Program-made: the position numbers and the translations under genes
Source of the DNA: Streptomyces pilosus
GTDB taxonomy: Bacteria > Actinomycetota > Actinomycetes > Streptomycetales > Streptomycetaceae
DNA: 64,000 nt
Direction of reading: 5' to 3'
Assembly (NCBI RefSeq): GCF_014649835.1
Contig: NZ_BMTU01000001.1
Location: forward strand, 124,001-188,000
Notes under the pieces: generated by a model
The model's input: the letters and a program-made list of their open reading frames with translations, nothing else
What the model was told of the DNA's origin: nothing
Database searches by the model: none
Shown here: one piece after another, positions 1 through 7,558 of the stretch
Layout of the letters: each line of letters starts with the position of its first letter
Position numbering within the stretch: position 1 is the first letter of the stretch

Positions 1-213
1 CGGATCGATCCGTACCGGATCTACAACCAGGAGATCACGATCACCGGGTCGATGGCCGTGCTGCACAGCTACGAGCGCGCGGCGGAGCTGTTCGCGGGCG
101 GCGTCCTGGACCCGGACGTCTTCATCAGCGACCGCCTCCCGCTGGAGCGCTACCCGGAGGCCCTCGACCAGTTCGCGGCGGGCGTGGGCCGGAAGATCGT
201 GGTGGTGCCCTGA
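1..213 (+). CDS. Zinc-dependent alcohol/polyol dehydrogenase, C-terminal fragment
   Basis: Only the last 70 residues are present; the gene begins before the window. The translation starts RIDPYRIYNQEITITGS and ends GRKIVVVP, which fits the C-terminal end of medium-chain, zinc-dependent NAD(P)-linked dehydrogenases of the sorbitol/threonine dehydrogenase group. In that family this segment follows the Rossmann domain and closes the substrate cleft. The catalytic zinc ligands and the nucleotide motif lie outside the window, so the substrate cannot be inferred. The frame is open from base 1 to TGA at 211-213 with typical Streptomyces codon use. Confidence 0.7.
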   Translation, partial: RIDPYRIYNQEITITGSMAVLHSYERAAELFAGGVLDPDVFISDRLPLERYPEALDQFAAGVGRKIVVVP

Positions 214-341
214 CCCGTCCGCCACGCCGGCGGGCGACCCCGCCGGGCAGCCCCGGGCGGGACACGCAGCCGGGACCGGCAGCGGGAGCCGAGGCGGGGC
301 GGCCGGTGGAAAACCCCTGGGCCGCCCCGCCCCCGGCCCCG

Positions 342-347
342 TACGAT
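342..347 (+). promoter_or_regulatory. Candidate -10 element for a leaderless transcript
   Basis: TACGAT lies 7 bases before the ATG at 355, and no ribosome binding site precedes that ATG. This spacing is what is seen when transcription starts at the A of the start codon. No clear -35 is visible. Confidence 0.35.
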
Positions 348-354
348 CCCCGGC

Positions 355-579
355 ATGCCCCGACCGCACGGCTTCGCCTACGAGGCTCACTCCGGCCGCA
401 CCGTCCGCATCACCCACCACACCCGCCTCGCGACCACCCTCCACGGTGACCGGGCCGACCGTTTCCTCGGGGAGGTCACCACCGCCCCGGACCCCCAGCT
501 GGTCATGGCCCGCTGGACGGGCGACTACAAGCGCGGCAACGAGCGAGCGGCCCGGAACCACCCCCGCAACCGCCGCTGA
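355..579 (+). CDS. Small conserved hypothetical protein (74 aa)
   Basis: This is a short, basic protein beginning MPRPHGFAYEAHSG, with an Arg/Asn-rich tail. I do not recognise a domain. It looks real because it has strong GC3 bias, an ATG with a -10-like TACGAT at the distance expected for a leaderless mRNA, and it fills the space between two clear genes. It has no signal peptide or membrane segment. The motif YEAHSGRTVRI reads like a small beta-strand protein. No function can be given. Confidence 0.5.
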   Translation: MPRPHGFAYEAHSGRTVRITHHTRLATTLHGDRADRFLGEVTTAPDPQLVMARWTGDYKRGNERAARNHPRNRR

Positions 580-655
580 GCCCGGGCCGGGGACCGGCTG
601 CGCCATACGGCCCACGGTAAGGGAACGGTAAAACGCCTTCGCTCGTTCACCCGGC

Positions 656-1864
656 ATGACAGCTATGACCCCCGGCTCGAACATCCCCCTCCCCACCGCC
701 CGCGTGACGGTGGACGTCTCCGCGCCCGTGCGGCTCGACGTTTCGGGCCTGCTGCTCACCGCCGACGGCAAGGTGCGCTCCGACGACGACTTCATCTTCT
801 ACAACCAGCCCGCCGGCCCCGGCGTGACCTACCGTTCCGGCGGCGGCACCGCCCCCGACGCCATCACCGTGGACACCACCGCCGTGCCCCCCGGCATCGA
901 GAAGATCGTCGTGACCGCGAGCCCCGACGCCGCGGGCCAGACCTTCCAGGGCGTCGAGCCGACGGCCACCCTCCGCGACGCGGACGGCGGCGCCGTCCTG
1001 GCGACGTTCACACCGCCCGGCCTCGGCTCGGAGACGGCACTGGTGGTCGTCGAGATCTACCTGCGCAACGGCGCGTGGAAGGCCCGCGCCGTCGGCCAGG
1101 GCTACGCCAACGGCCTGGCCGGCATCGCCACCGACTTCGGCGTCACGGTCGAGGAACCGGCCGCCCCGGCCGCCCCGGCCCAGCCGGCCGCCGCCCCGCA
1201 GGCACCCCCCGTGCCGGCCGCCGCACCCGCGGCCCCCGCCGCCCCCGCCGCTCCCCCGGCTCCGCCCGCCCCCGCTCCCGGCTCCGGGAAGATCAACCTC
1301 GACAAGGGCCGGGTCAGCCTCCAGAAGAACCAGACCGTCTCCCTGATGAAGGGCGGCCGCCCGCTGCTCTCCCAGGTCACGATGGGGCTGGGCTGGGAGC
1401 CCGCCTACCGCGGCAAGGACATCGACCTGGACGCCTCGGTCATCGCCTACGGCCCGCAGCGCAACCACATCGACAGCTGCTACTTCGGCAAGCTCCAGAT
1501 CGTGGGCGGCGCGATCCGCCACTCCGGCGACAACCTCACCGGCGAGGGCGGCGGGGACGACGAGACCATCACCGTCGACCTCGGCCGGCTCCCCATGGAG
1601 GTCAGCGGCCTGGTCTTCACGGTGAACTCCTTCTCCGGGCAGAAGTTCACCGAGGTCGCCAAGGCGTACTGCCGTCTGCTGGACACCACGACCGGCGAGG
1701 AACTGGTCCGCTTCGACCTCACGAGCGCCGAGCCGCAGACGGGCGTGATGATGGCGAAGCTGATCCGCCAGTACTCGGGCGAGTGGGAGATGACCGCGAT
1801 GGGGGACTTCGTGAAGTCCCGCACGGTCCGCGGCATGGTCAAGCCGGCCGCGCAGGCCCTGTAG
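656..1864 (+). CDS. TerD-family protein with two TerD domains
   Basis: The 402-residue protein has two TerD-like beta-sandwich domains (about 15-165 and 212-395) joined by a linker at 168-208 made almost only of Ala and Pro. The second domain carries the acidic calcium-site motif GDNLTGEGGGDDE (291-303) and GRLPMEVSGLVFTVNSF, both typical of the family. The first is more divergent but keeps DDDFIFYNQP. TerD proteins are cytosolic or membrane-associated stress proteins named for tellurite resistance, and their biochemical role is unsettled. A second in-frame ATG at 665 is an alternative start; no strong ribosome binding site decides between them. The neighbouring TROVE gene is convergent and separated by a strong hairpin. 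Confidence 0.9.
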   Translation: MTAMTPGSNIPLPTARVTVDVSAPVRLDVSGLLLTADGKVRSDDDFIFYNQPAGPGVTYRSGGGTAPDAITVDTTAVPPGIEKIVVTASPDAAGQTFQGVEPTATLRDADGGAVLATFTPPGLGSETALVVVEIYLRNGAWKARAVGQGYANGLAGIATDFGVTVEEPAAPAAPAQPAAAPQAPPVPAAAPAAPAAPAAPPAPPAPAPGSGKINLDKGRVSLQKNQTVSLMKGGRPLLSQVTMGLGWEPAYRGKDIDLDASVIAYGPQRNHIDSCYFGKLQIVGGAIRHSGDNLTGEGGGDDETITVDLGRLPMEVSGLVFTVNSFSGQKFTEVAKAYCRLLDTTTGEELVRFDLTSAEPQTGVMMAKLIRQYSGEWEMTAMGDFVKSRTVRGMVKPAAQAL

Positions 1865-1878
1865 TCACGCCTTCGGAG

Positions 1879-1912
1879 CGCCGGGTGCCCCGTCGGACGG
1901 GGGCACCCGGCG
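1879..1912. terminator. Bidirectional hairpin between the convergent TerD and TROVE genes
   Basis: CGCCGGGTGCCCCGTC and GACGGGGGCACCCGGCG form a 16-bp stem with one bulged base, followed on the plus strand by TTTCTC. It lies 15 bases after the TerD stop and 5 bases beyond the TROVE stop. Confidence 0.75.
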
Positions 1913-1916
1913 TTTC

Positions 1917-3500
1917 TCACGCGGCCCACGGCCAGTCGGCGTTCCGCCCGGCCTCGAGCAGCGGGACCATCCGGAACGCGGCGTCCGTGAGGCCGCCGAA
2001 GGTGTGCCGGTTCGCCGTGCCGGACGGGCCGTGGCCCGCCCGGTGGCCGGCGAGGTTCCAGGTGTAGACCGGCACGTGTGCCGGGACCTGCTCCGTCGGG
2101 TCCCCGTGGTGGCTGAAGGCGTACTGCTCGTCGGTGACGATCAGCACCCGGTCGTGGCGCGCGTAGTGCCGGCGCACCGCCCCGGTGGTGTCGGTGCCGC
2201 CGAGGTCGCCGAACCGGTCGAGGATCCTCAGCACCGACTCGCCCCGGCGGAAGCGCACCGGCCCGCTGGTCGAGCCGAACTCAACGAGGTCCGCCTTCGC
2301 CGCCCGCAGCGCGAGCGCCGTGCCGAAGACCGCCGCCGCGTCCGCGCGGGTGAGTTCGGAGCGGTCCGACATGCGGGAGTGGAACATCGAACCCGAGCGG
2401 TCGACGAGGACCAGCGTCCGGCCCGGCAGCTCCGGCACGTTGGCCAGCGCGTGCCCGAGCGCCCGCTCCAGCGGGTACGACCAGCGCAGCGACGGCGCGT
2501 GCCGGTACGCGGCGAGGTACCGGAAGGGGAACTGCCGCGACCGCGCGACCTCCGCCGGGTCGGCGATACGGGCGGCGACCGACGCGGCGACCTCGTCCGA
2601 GACTCCCGCCTCGTCGAAGTTGCGCAGGTTGCGCACCAGCGCCATCGTCCCCATGGACGGGATCACCGCTTCCCAGGCCGCCTTGTCCATCGGCCCCCGC
2701 AGCCACCCCGCCAGCGCCTCCCAGGTGAAGCCGGCGGCGGCCAGCCGCTCGGCGCCGCCGGGTGCCGTGACGACCGCGCGCCGCTCCTCGACGGACAGCG
2801 CCATCAGCTCGAGGTGCGCGGTGAGGACACGGTCCGAGGCGGGCGGCACCGCGGTGTCCGGGTGGTGCCGGCGGTCCAGGGCGTAGCGGAACAGCTCGCC
2901 CTGCCACGGCTTGTCCGGGTCGGGGGCCGCGTGCACCAGGTTCAGGATGTCGCCGAAGCGGTAGCCCCGGGAGGCGGTGTCGTACTTGAGCAGCGCCCTG
3001 CCCCCGTAGAGGCGTCGCACGGCGTCGGCGACACCGCGCTTGACGGGCTTGGGGATGTTCCGGCCGTACGTGGCCGTCCAGTAGGCGAGCAGCTCACCGG
3101 GCTCGTCGGGGCGCCGCAGCACGGAGTCCACGACCTGCCGGTTCGACGGGCCGGCGGTCGCCCCGGCCTCCAGCCGGGCCCTGACGTACTCGGCGGCGCC
3201 CACCAGGGAGGCGGTGCGCAGGTTGCCCTCGCCGCGCAGCCAGCCGAGCAGGCCGGCCGTCCACGACGGGTCCGTCACGGCGAGGTCCCGCACGAGCCTC
3301 GCGAACCGGTCGTCACGGCGGTCGCCGCTCTCGTAGAAGGTCTGCTGGGTCACGAAGTGGGAGACGGCGAGCAGGAAGAGTTCGGAGCGGGCGTCACGCT
3401 CCCGGCCCCGGCCGCCCTGGTGCGTGGTGAGGACGCGGCCCGTCGACGTCACGCGCGAGGTGGGCTGCGCCTTCGCCTTCTTGATGTTGAAGCGTGCCAT
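1917..3500 (-). CDS. rsr: TROVE-domain protein (Ro60/Rsr orthologue)
   Basis: The 527-residue protein begins MARFNIKKAK. A TROVE domain covers about residues 20-340 and includes the characteristic stretch KYDTASRGYRFGDILNLVH (173-191). A von Willebrand A-like domain follows with a complete metal-ion site: DRSGSM at 367-372, then GGTDT and VTDEQ. Family knowledge: Ro60/Rsr proteins are ring-shaped RNA chaperones that bind misfolded RNAs and small Y RNAs; in Deinococcus radiodurans the Y RNA tethers Rsr to polynucleotide phosphorylase. The ATG at 3500 is preceded by a G-rich ribosome binding site. Immediately upstream on the same strand lie three Y-RNA-like units (3551-3932), which strongly supports the assignment. 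No RtcB or RtcA gene is adjacent. Confidence 0.92.
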   Translation of the reverse strand: MARFNIKKAKAQPTSRVTSTGRVLTTHQGGRGRERDARSELFLLAVSHFVTQQTFYESGDRRDDRFARLVRDLAVTDPSWTAGLLGWLRGEGNLRTASLVGAAEYVRARLEAGATAGPSNRQVVDSVLRRPDEPGELLAYWTATYGRNIPKPVKRGVADAVRRLYGGRALLKYDTASRGYRFGDILNLVHAAPDPDKPWQGELFRYALDRRHHPDTAVPPASDRVLTAHLELMALSVEERRAVVTAPGGAERLAAAGFTWEALAGWLRGPMDKAAWEAVIPSMGTMALVRNLRNFDEAGVSDEVAASVAARIADPAEVARSRQFPFRYLAAYRHAPSLRWSYPLERALGHALANVPELPGRTLVLVDRSGSMFHSRMSDRSELTRADAAAVFGTALALRAAKADLVEFGSTSGPVRFRRGESVLRILDRFGDLGGTDTTGAVRRHYARHDRVLIVTDEQYAFSHHGDPTEQVPAHVPVYTWNLAGHRAGHGPSGTANRHTFGGLTDAAFRMVPLLEAGRNADWPWAA

Positions 3501-3550
3501 GCGGAATTCCCCCGAATCCCTGTGTTCTTCGGAGGGAGGCGCGAGGAGGG

Positions 3551-3692
3551 GGGTGCCCGAGAACGAGGTCGGCGACGGGACACGTCAGGCGCGTCTTCCT
3601 TTTCCGCCACGTCGGCCCCGGGCCGACGACGGGATTCGAACCCGCAACAAACCTGATCCGAGAAGTATCCGCTGCCTGCGCACCGGGCACCC
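3551..3692 (-). ncRNA. YrlA-type Y RNA, unit 3, with a Leu-like permuted tRNA module
   Basis: This is about 142 nt, ending 50 bases before the TROVE start codon. The ends pair as GGGTGCCCG (3692-3684) with CGGGCACCC (3559-3551), 9 bp. The core element GGTGCGCAGGCAG (3684-3672) is followed 17 bases on by TACTTC (3667-3662). A T arm with GGTTCGAATCC lies at 3645-3629. It is followed by an acceptor-like helix CGTCGGCC/GGCCGACG (3628-3621/3617-3610) closed by a three-base loop, then a D arm resembling tRNA-Leu, with stem GCG/CGC at 3607-3605/3593-3591. A linking helix TCAGG/CCTGA sits at 3656-3652/3589-3585, and the 3' core CGCCGACCT at 3574-3566. This permuted order (T arm, closed acceptor, D arm) is that of YrlA RNAs. 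Confidence 0.8.
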
Positions 3693-3706
3693 GGCCCCCT
3701 GCTGCG

Positions 3707-3778
3707 CCTCCCGAGATCAGGTCGGCGGCGGCAGGGAATCCATGGAGAAGAAGTAGCCGCGGCCCGCGCACCGGGAGG
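3707..3778 (-). ncRNA. Short Y-RNA-like unit 2 without a tRNA module
   Basis: This is about 72 nt. The terminal stem CCTCCCG (3778-3772) pairs with CGGGAGG (3713-3707). It has the same 5' core, GGTGCGCGGGCCG (3772-3760), with TACTTC exactly 17 bases after the start of the core (3755-3750), and the same 3' core, CGCCGACCT (3727-3719). There is no GGTTCGAATCC T arm and no D arm, so it corresponds to the Rsr-binding end of the neighbours alone. An alternative GCACC/GGTGC hairpin involving bases just 5' of the unit is also possible. Confidence 0.6.
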
Positions 3779-3795
3779 TGCGTGAAGTGTTCGGT

Positions 3796-3932
3796 GTCCA
3801 GAGTTCAGTTCGGCGGAACCGACGATGGTGCTCTGGCCTCTGAGCTACACCGGCGCGTCGTGCCGGTGACGGGATTCGAACCCGCGACCGCCCCATGATG
3901 AGTGGAAGTAGGTCCTGCCTGCGCACCTGGAC
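3796..3932 (-). ncRNA. YrlA-type Y RNA, unit 1, with an Ala/Ile-like permuted tRNA module
   Basis: This is about 137 nt and the first of three units. The terminal stem GTCCAG (3932-3927) pairs with CTGGAC (3801-3796). The 5' core GGTGCGCAGGCAG (3927-3915) is followed by TACTTC (3910-3905). The T arm with GGTTCGAATCC is at 3885-3869. The acceptor-like helix CACCGGC/GCCGGTG (3868-3862/3854-3848) is closed by a seven-base loop. The D arm TAGCTCAGAGGCCAGAGC is at 3847-3830, with stem GCTC/GAGC. The 3' core is CGCCGAACT (3815-3807). The T arm precedes the acceptor and D arm, which is the reverse of a real tRNA, and no anticodon arm is present. A -10-like TAGAGT lies 7 bases before the 5' end of the stem. 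Confidence 0.82.
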
Positions 3933-3939
3933 GTGCATC

Positions 3940-3945
3940 ACTCTA
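3940..3945 (-). promoter_or_regulatory. Candidate -10 hexamer for the Y RNA array
   Basis: TAGAGT on the minus strand. Transcription starting about 7 bases downstream would begin at 3933-3932, exactly the first base of the unit 1 terminal stem. I do not see a good -35 hexamer at 17-18 bases, so this may depend on an activator or an alternative sigma factor. Confidence 0.45.
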
Positions 3946-4013
3946 GAAGGGCGGTCCTCGGCCGGGCGAGCGAATTAACCAGCGGCGCTCGTCCCGCTTC
4001 CGGGCCGTGGAGC

Positions 4014-5450
4014 TCAGCCGCCGTGCTGTGACCGGGCCTTGAAGGCGGCCTTGCGTGCCTCCTTGGCGATCTTCTTGTCCGGGTGCAGGCGTCCCATGGC
4101 CTCCAGCACGTCCGCGGTGGCCGGGTGGTCCACCCGCCAGGCGGTGTCGAAGAAGCCGCTGTGCTGCCGCGCCAGGCCCTCCACCAGGGAGCGCAGTTCC
4201 TCGGAGTTGCCCTCCGCGGCGAGCTGGGCGGCGACGGTGTCGATGGTCAGCCAGAAGATCAGGGCCTCGGACGGGGGCGGCACGTCGGCCGCCCCGTGCT
4301 CGGCCAGCCACACCCGCGCCAGTCCCCCCAGTTCGGGGTCGGCCAGGACTTCCCGCAGGGCGGGCTCGGCGGACGCGCCGACCAGCGACAGCGCCTGCTG
4401 GCACCGCAGCCGGCGCAGCGGCGCGCCCTCGTCGGTGCCGCGGGCCGCCGCCAGCAACTCGCGCGCGGACGCCAGGGGTTCGCGCCGGGCCAGCCACTGT
4501 TCGGTCTCCGCGTGCGCGGCGGCGGGCGGGAAGACGGCCGTTCCGTCGAGCAGGGCGTCGGCTCCCTTGTCGGCGAGGTCGCCGACCGCCGGCGCCTGGA
4601 ATCCGGCCTCCAGCAGCCGGGCGCGCAGCCCGTAGAGTCCGAGCGGGGTGAGCCGCACCATGCCGTAGCGGGAGACGTCGGTGTCGTCCACCGGTGCCGC
4701 GGGCTCCTCGTCGGCGTCGGCCATCAGCGCCTCGTCGACCGGGTGGTACTCGACGAGCCCCACCGGTTCGAGCTCGCGGAACTGGTCGTCGAGCCGCATC
4801 ATCGCGTCGGAGACCTGCTGCAGGACGTCGTCGGTGGGTTCGGGCATGTCGTCGGGGACGATGACCGACGCGGCCAGCGCGGGCAGCGGTACCGGGGCGC
4901 CTTCGGGACCCTCCGCCCCGACCGTCAGGAGGTACAGGTTGCCGAGCACTCCGTCCAGGAAGTCGGCCTCGGCCTCGGGGTCCCAGTCGAGGTTCTCCAG
5001 GTCGAGCTCCCCGGAGCCCTCTCCCTCGGCGATGGCGTCGACGAGTCCCCCCAGATCGGGGACGCTCACGTCGCCGATCACCGTTTCCAGGGCGGCGAGC
5101 CAGACCTCCAGCACGTCCCGCGGCGATCCGCCGGTGAGCAGCGCCAGTTCGGCGCCCGCGGCGACGGTCCCCTCCTCCTCGTCGACGATCCCGACGAGTC
5201 CGGTGTCGACGGCGACCCGCCACGCCTCGCTCACGCGGGCGGCGGCGTCGTCGCCGGTCAGACCGAGTTCCGCGGCGGCCGCGGGCAGTTGCTCCTCGAC
5301 GAGTCCGCCGCCGGCGTCCACACGGGTCGCGGGCCCGGCCCAGCGGGCGAGCCCGGCGGCGCGGGACAGGACCGGGGTGGACAGGGCGTCGCGCGCCAGC
5401 TCCGCTTCGGTGCGCAGCCGCGCCGGCGGCAGGATGGAGCTGTCTGACAT
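4014..5450 (-). CDS. Conserved hypothetical protein, acidic (478 aa)
   Basis: I do not recognise this family. The start is set at the ATG at 5450 (MSDSSILPPARL) because GGAG lies about 11 bases upstream; a longer frame exists but lacks a ribosome binding site. The protein is soluble, rich in Ala/Leu/Glu, and strongly acidic around residues 180-240. Its C-terminal 200 residues look like repeated helical pairs (for example LRRLRCQQALSLVGASAEPALREVL), suggestive of an alpha-solenoid, and it ends in a basic Lys-rich tail (KKIAKEARKAAFKARSQ). There are no catalytic motifs, signal peptide or membrane spans. It lies on the same strand as the Y RNAs and rsr and upstream of them, so read-through into the array is conceivable. 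Confidence 0.7.
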   Translation of the reverse strand: MSDSSILPPARLRTEAELARDALSTPVLSRAAGLARWAGPATRVDAGGGLVEEQLPAAAAELGLTGDDAAARVSEAWRVAVDTGLVGIVDEEEGTVAAGAELALLTGGSPRDVLEVWLAALETVIGDVSVPDLGGLVDAIAEGEGSGELDLENLDWDPEAEADFLDGVLGNLYLLTVGAEGPEGAPVPLPALAASVIVPDDMPEPTDDVLQQVSDAMMRLDDQFRELEPVGLVEYHPVDEALMADADEEPAAPVDDTDVSRYGMVRLTPLGLYGLRARLLEAGFQAPAVGDLADKGADALLDGTAVFPPAAAHAETEQWLARREPLASARELLAAARGTDEGAPLRRLRCQQALSLVGASAEPALREVLADPELGGLARVWLAEHGAADVPPPSEALIFWLTIDTVAAQLAAEGNSEELRSLVEGLARQHSGFFDTAWRVDHPATADVLEAMGRLHPDKKIAKEARKAAFKARSQHGG

Positions 5451-5559
5451 CGGTTTGTTTCTCCTAGGGCCTCTGACGACTCGGCCGCTCAGCCTAGACG
5501 GATTTCCACCCATGCCGCCCGCTTCATCTCCCCTTCAGGGTCCGTACATGGCCGAAACC

Positions 5560-5589
5560 TTGACAAGTGGCTTGGCCAGGCTGGAGATT
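5560..5589 (+). promoter_or_regulatory. Candidate promoter of the secreted nuclease-fold gene
   Basis: A consensus -35 TTGACA (5560-5565) is followed after 18 bases by a weak -10 GAGATT (5584-5589). This gives a leader of about 70 bases before the start codon at 5666. The -35 is perfect but the -10 is poor. Confidence 0.35.
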
Positions 5590-5665
5590 GACGCGCGTAG
5601 ACAGGGAGTGACCCACGCTCCACCCTCACATCCCGGCGTAGATCACGTTCCCCGGAGGGAATCCG

Positions 5666-7474
5666 TTGCCGAGCATGTCGTCCGCGCGTCTCGCCGCGCT
5701 CACCGTCGCCGCCGTGTGCACCGCGGCATCCACCGTCGTCCTCACCTCGCCCGCGCACGCGGACTCGCTGCGCATCCATGACATCCAGGGCGACACCCGC
5801 ATATCCCCGTACGCGGGCCGGCAGGTCAGCGAGGTCACCGGGATCGTCACCGGCGTCCGCACCTACGGCTCGTCCCGCGGCTTCTGGATACAGGACGCCT
5901 CCCCGGACTCCGACCCGGCGACCAGTGAGGGCGTCTTCGTCTTCACGGGGTCCACGCCGCAGGACGTCGCCGTCGGTGACGCGGTCAGCGTCTCCGGCAC
6001 GGTGACGGAGTACGTCCCGGGCGGCACCTCGTCCGGCAACCAGTCCCTGACGCAGATCAGCCGTCCGGCCGTGACGGTCCTCTCCAGTGGCAACCCGGTG
6101 CCGGCCGCGACGCCGGTCACGGCGGGATCCGTCCCGGCCGCCTACGCGCCCACCGCCGAGGGCTCCATCAACGACCTGCGCCTGCGGCCCGCCCGCTACG
6201 CGCTGGACCTGTACGAGTCCCTGGAGGGCATGAACGTCCAGGTCTCGGACACCAGGGTGGTGGGCGCGACCGACCCGTACACGGAGCTGTGGGTCACGGT
6301 GAAGCCGTGGGAGCACCGCAACGCGCGCGGCGGCACGGTCTACGGCTCCTACGACTCCCAGAACACCGGGCGTCTGCAGATCCAGTCGCTGGGCAGGGCG
6401 GCCGACTTCCCCGACGCGAACGTCGGCGACACCCTCTCCGGCACGACCGAGGGACCGCTGGACTACAACCAGTTCGGCGGGTACACGCTGGTGGCCGGCA
6501 AGCTGGGCACCCTCGCCCCCGGTGACCTGCGGCGCGAGACGACCCGGGCGCAGCACGGCTCCGAACTGGCGATCGCGACCTACAACGTCGAGAACCTCGA
6601 CCCGTCCGACGACACCTTCGCCGCGCACGCCGCCGCGATCGTGGACAACCTCCGCTCCCCCGACATCGTGTCCCTGGAGGAGATCCAGGACAACAACGGC
6701 GCCACCGACGACGGCACGGTGGCCGCCGACCGGACCCTGGCCCTGCTGATCGACGCCATCGAGGCGGCGGGCGGCCCGCGGTACGACTGGCGCTCCGTCG
6801 ACCCGGCCGACAAGGCGGACGGCGGCCAGCCGGGCGGCAACATCCGCCAGGCGTTCCTCTTCAACCCCGAGCGGGTCTCCTTCACCGACCGCCCCGGCGG
6901 GGACGCCACCACGCCCACCGACGTCGTCAAGGTCCGGGGCAAGGCCGCCCTGACCCTCTCCCCGGGCCGCGTCGACCCCGCCTCGGAGGCGTTCGCGGAC
7001 AGCCGCAAGCCCTTGGCCGGCGAGTTCGCCTTCCGGGGCCGCACGGTCATCGTCGTCGCCAACCACTTCGCCTCGAAGGGCGGCGACCAGGGCCTGACGT
7101 CCCAGTACCAGCCGCCGGCCCGCAGTTCGGAGACCCAGCGCCACCTCCAGGCGCAGGCGGTCCACGACTTCACCGCCAAGGTCCTCAAGGCGCAGAAGAA
7201 CGCCCACGTCGTGGCCCTCGGCGACATCAACGACTTCGAGTTCTCCCGGACCACCGACATCCTTCAGGGCCGCGGCACCCTCTGGTCGGCGATCAAGTCC
7301 CTCCCGAAGTCGGAGCGTTACTCCTACGTCTACCAGGGCAACAGCCAGGTCCTGGACCAGATCCTGATCACCCCCTCGATCCGGCGCTTCAGCTACGACA
7401 GCGTGCACATCAACGCGGAGTTCCACGACCAGATCAGCGACCACGACCCGCAGATCCTGCGCTTCCGCCCGTAG
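5666..7474 (+). CDS. Secreted endonuclease/exonuclease/phosphatase-fold protein
   Basis: The 602-residue secreted protein has a Sec signal peptide ending AHADS (about residue 32). An OB-like beta domain occupies about 40-260 (VSEVTGIVTGVRTYGSSRGFW). The C-terminal endonuclease/exonuclease/phosphatase domain covers about 290-600, with TYNVENLDPSDD, SLEEIQDNNG, NHFASKGG, GDINDFE and ISDHDPQIL. These contain the Asn, Glu, His, Asp-Asn and Asp-His residues of the active site. The architecture matches ExeM/NucH-like extracellular nucleases. The start TTG at 5666 has GGAGG seven bases upstream; the ATG at 5675 is an alternative but lies 16 bases from the ribosome binding site. It probably degrades extracellular DNA or phosphate esters. 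Confidence 0.88.
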   Translation: MPSMSSARLAALTVAAVCTAASTVVLTSPAHADSLRIHDIQGDTRISPYAGRQVSEVTGIVTGVRTYGSSRGFWIQDASPDSDPATSEGVFVFTGSTPQDVAVGDAVSVSGTVTEYVPGGTSSGNQSLTQISRPAVTVLSSGNPVPAATPVTAGSVPAAYAPTAEGSINDLRLRPARYALDLYESLEGMNVQVSDTRVVGATDPYTELWVTVKPWEHRNARGGTVYGSYDSQNTGRLQIQSLGRAADFPDANVGDTLSGTTEGPLDYNQFGGYTLVAGKLGTLAPGDLRRETTRAQHGSELAIATYNVENLDPSDDTFAAHAAAIVDNLRSPDIVSLEEIQDNNGATDDGTVAADRTLALLIDAIEAAGGPRYDWRSVDPADKADGGQPGGNIRQAFLFNPERVSFTDRPGGDATTPTDVVKVRGKAALTLSPGRVDPASEAFADSRKPLAGEFAFRGRTVIVVANHFASKGGDQGLTSQYQPPARSSETQRHLQAQAVHDFTAKVLKAQKNAHVVALGDINDFEFSRTTDILQGRGTLWSAIKSLPKSERYSYVYQGNSQVLDQILITPSIRRFSYDSVHINAEFHDQISDHDPQILRFRP

Positions 7475-7492
7475 CGGACGGCCGCACACGGC

Positions 7493-7532
7493 GGCGGGGG
7501 GAGAGGGCGGCCGTCCGCCCTCTCCCCCCGCC
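7493..7532. terminator. 18-bp perfect hairpin between convergent genes
   Basis: GGCGGGGGGAGAGGGCGG at 7493-7510 and its exact complement at 7515-7532 are separated by CCGT. The hairpin lies between the stop of the secreted nuclease gene and the stop of the DUF3618 gene. Confidence 0.8.
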
Positions 7533-7558
7533 GACCGCCAGGCGTACGGCGCGCCGGG

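Noticed and set aside
1156..1280. Tandem repeat in the TerD gene
   Set aside because: It encodes the Ala/Pro linker between domains; the codons are irregular and there is no exact repeat unit.
2004..3656. Long open frame on the plus strand opposite the TROVE gene and the Y RNA array
   Set aside because: It is Arg/Pro/Ala-rich with no recognisable domain and lies antisense to a clear gene; such frames are common at this G+C content.
3615..3854. A real tRNA with a large intron, read from GCCGGTG (3854) to CGTCGGC (3622) on the minus strand, whose ends can form a 7-bp acceptor
   Set aside because: There is no anticodon arm in the interval. Each half is better explained by its own adjacent permuted module, each acceptor strand has a perfect partner next to it, and the unit-closing stems agree with two separate RNAs.
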